Source: an uncultured Alphaproteobacteria bacterium
GTDB taxonomy: Bacteria > Pseudomonadota > Alphaproteobacteria > RF32 > CAG-239
Reading direction: 5' to 3'
Assembly (NCBI GenBank): GCA_949542085.1
Contig: CATGXW010000069.1
Span: forward strand, 1-5,647
Length of the DNA: 5,647 nt
The notes beneath the pieces were generated by a model. That model was given only the letters and a program-made list of their open reading frames with translations. It made no database searches and had not been told where the DNA came from. Below, piece by piece: positions 4,851 to 5,647 of this stretch; positions within the stretch are counted from its first letter, which is position 1; the number at the start of each line of letters is the position of its first letter. A program made the position numbers and the translations under genes.

Positions 4851-5647
4851 TGACAGAGGAAATGAAACAAACTCGCTGTGGTTTTGTGGCTTTGATTGGA
4901 GCGCCTAATGCCGGAAAATCAACGATTACCAATCATTTTGCCGGTTCAAAGGTTTCTATTGTTTCACCTAAGGTGCAAACAACGCGGACACTGGTGCGGG
5001 GAATCGGTGTTTTTGACAATACACAGATTATTTTTATTGATACGCCGGGGATTTTTAAGCCTAAACGTCGTCTTGACCGTGCAATGGTCGGTTCGGCGTG
5101 GAGCGGTGTCGCTGATGCGGACATCATTGTATTGGTGGTTGATGCCAAGCGAGGATTTGACGACGAGACTCGCAGCATTATCGCCAAGTTGCGTAAACAT
5201 AAAATGAAAGCGGTTTTAGTTCTGAATAAGGTTGATTTGGTGCAAAAAGAAAAGCTTTTGGGATTGAGTGCCGCGCTTAACGCCGAGTTTGATTTTACCG
5301 AGACATTTTTTGTTTCGGCGGTTACCGGACAACATTTGGATGAATTTTATCGTTACTTGGCGGATAATTTACCGGAAAGTCCGTGGTTTTATCCGGAAGA
5401 ACAAATGTCGGACATGCCGCTGAAAATGTTGGCCGCCGAAATTGTCAGAGAAAAACTTTTTCTTTTCTTGCATCAGGAATTGCCGTATGCGTTGACGGTG
5501 GAGCCCGAATTGTGGGAGCGTCGGGAAGACGGTTCCGTGCGGGCGGAAATAACGATTTATGTCGAACGAGACAATCAAAAGGTGATTGTTTTAGGTAAAG
5601 GCGGTTCGATGATTAAGCGTATCGGTCAAGCGGCTCGACGAGAAATA
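4850..5647 (+). CDS. era: GTPase Era (3' partial)
   Basis: Era is an essential GTP-binding protein that binds the 3' end of 16S rRNA and assists 30S subunit assembly. The 266 visible residues include the P-loop G-A-P-N-A-G-K-S-T (17-25), Q-T-T-R switch I (43-46), D-T-P-G (64-67), N-K-V-D (126-129) and V-S-A (155-157). The C-terminal KH domain is entered, with its G-K-G-G loop at 249-252. The gene runs off the right edge without a stop; against the roughly 300-residue family length, some 30-40 residues are missing. The ATG overlaps the rnc stop in TAATG, with GAGGA at 4835-4839 ten bases upstream. An in-frame ATG at 4862 has a Shine-Dalgarno too close to it. The pairing with rnc fits their joint role in rRNA processing and ribosome maturation. 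Confidence 0.96.
   Translation, partial: MTEEMKQTRCGFVALIGAPNAGKSTITNHFAGSKVSIVSPKVQTTRTLVRGIGVFDNTQIIFIDTPGIFKPKRRLDRAMVGSAWSGVADADIIVLVVDAKRGFDDETRSIIAKLRKHKMKAVLVLNKVDLVQKEKLLGLSAALNAEFDFTETFFVSAVTGQHLDEFYRYLADNLPESPWFYPEEQMSDMPLKMLAAEIVREKLFLFLHQELPYALTVEPELWERREDGSVRAEITIYVERDNQKVIVLGKGGSMIKRIGQAARREI

Noticed and set aside
1..5647. CRISPR array, tRNA or rRNA gene, insertion sequence or attachment site
   Set aside because: No regularly spaced direct repeats, cloverleaf-like sequences, transposase or integrase genes, or flanking target duplications were seen on either strand.

Overview
The window joins an accessory segment (1 to about 2251) to a conserved housekeeping operon (about 2450 to the right edge), all on the + strand. 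The order DUF2062 protein, acpS, lepB, rnc, era is a classic alphaproteobacterial arrangement. The left-edge cysteine-rich protein resembles proteins I recall from uncultured gut-associated Alphaproteobacteria (the 'Azospirillum sp. CAG' / RF32-like genomes). That lineage call is inference from gene order and protein style; no rRNA or tRNA is present to confirm it.

Left part: a cysteine-rich, probably exported protein enters from the left edge and ends at 715. Five bases later begins the first of two tandem, distantly paralogous nucleotidyltransferase-fold proteins (721-1503 and 1496-2251, overlapping by 8 bases). Both keep the G[GS]...DxD motif, a likely third Asp, a G-[LI]-Y-S-L...W signature and a related C-terminal half. 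This architecture recalls uncharacterised nucleotidyltransferases of large tailed phages. The segment closes with a strong intrinsic terminator at 2257-2290.

Middle: 2291-2449 is noncoding or holds at most a doubtful small ORF, and should carry the promoter of the core operon. Base and codon use change across it. Upstream genes are A-rich with varied Leu codons; downstream genes are G/T-rich on the same strand and use mainly TTG for Leu.

Right part: a small DUF2062 membrane protein, holo-ACP synthase (acpS), signal peptidase I (lepB), RNase III (rnc) and the GTPase Era (era, cut by the right edge). Together they serve carrier-protein activation, protein export, RNA processing and 30S ribosome maturation. 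DUF2062/acpS and rnc/era are linked by TAATG junctions with a 1-base overlap. lepB and rnc are separated by a terminator-like hairpin (4150-4190) that may act as an attenuator or as an RNase III control site.

The most unusual content is the cysteine-rich gene with an internal 8-Cys repeat, packed tightly against a pair of phage-like nucleotidyltransferases. I see no complete, recognisable new defence or mobile system.
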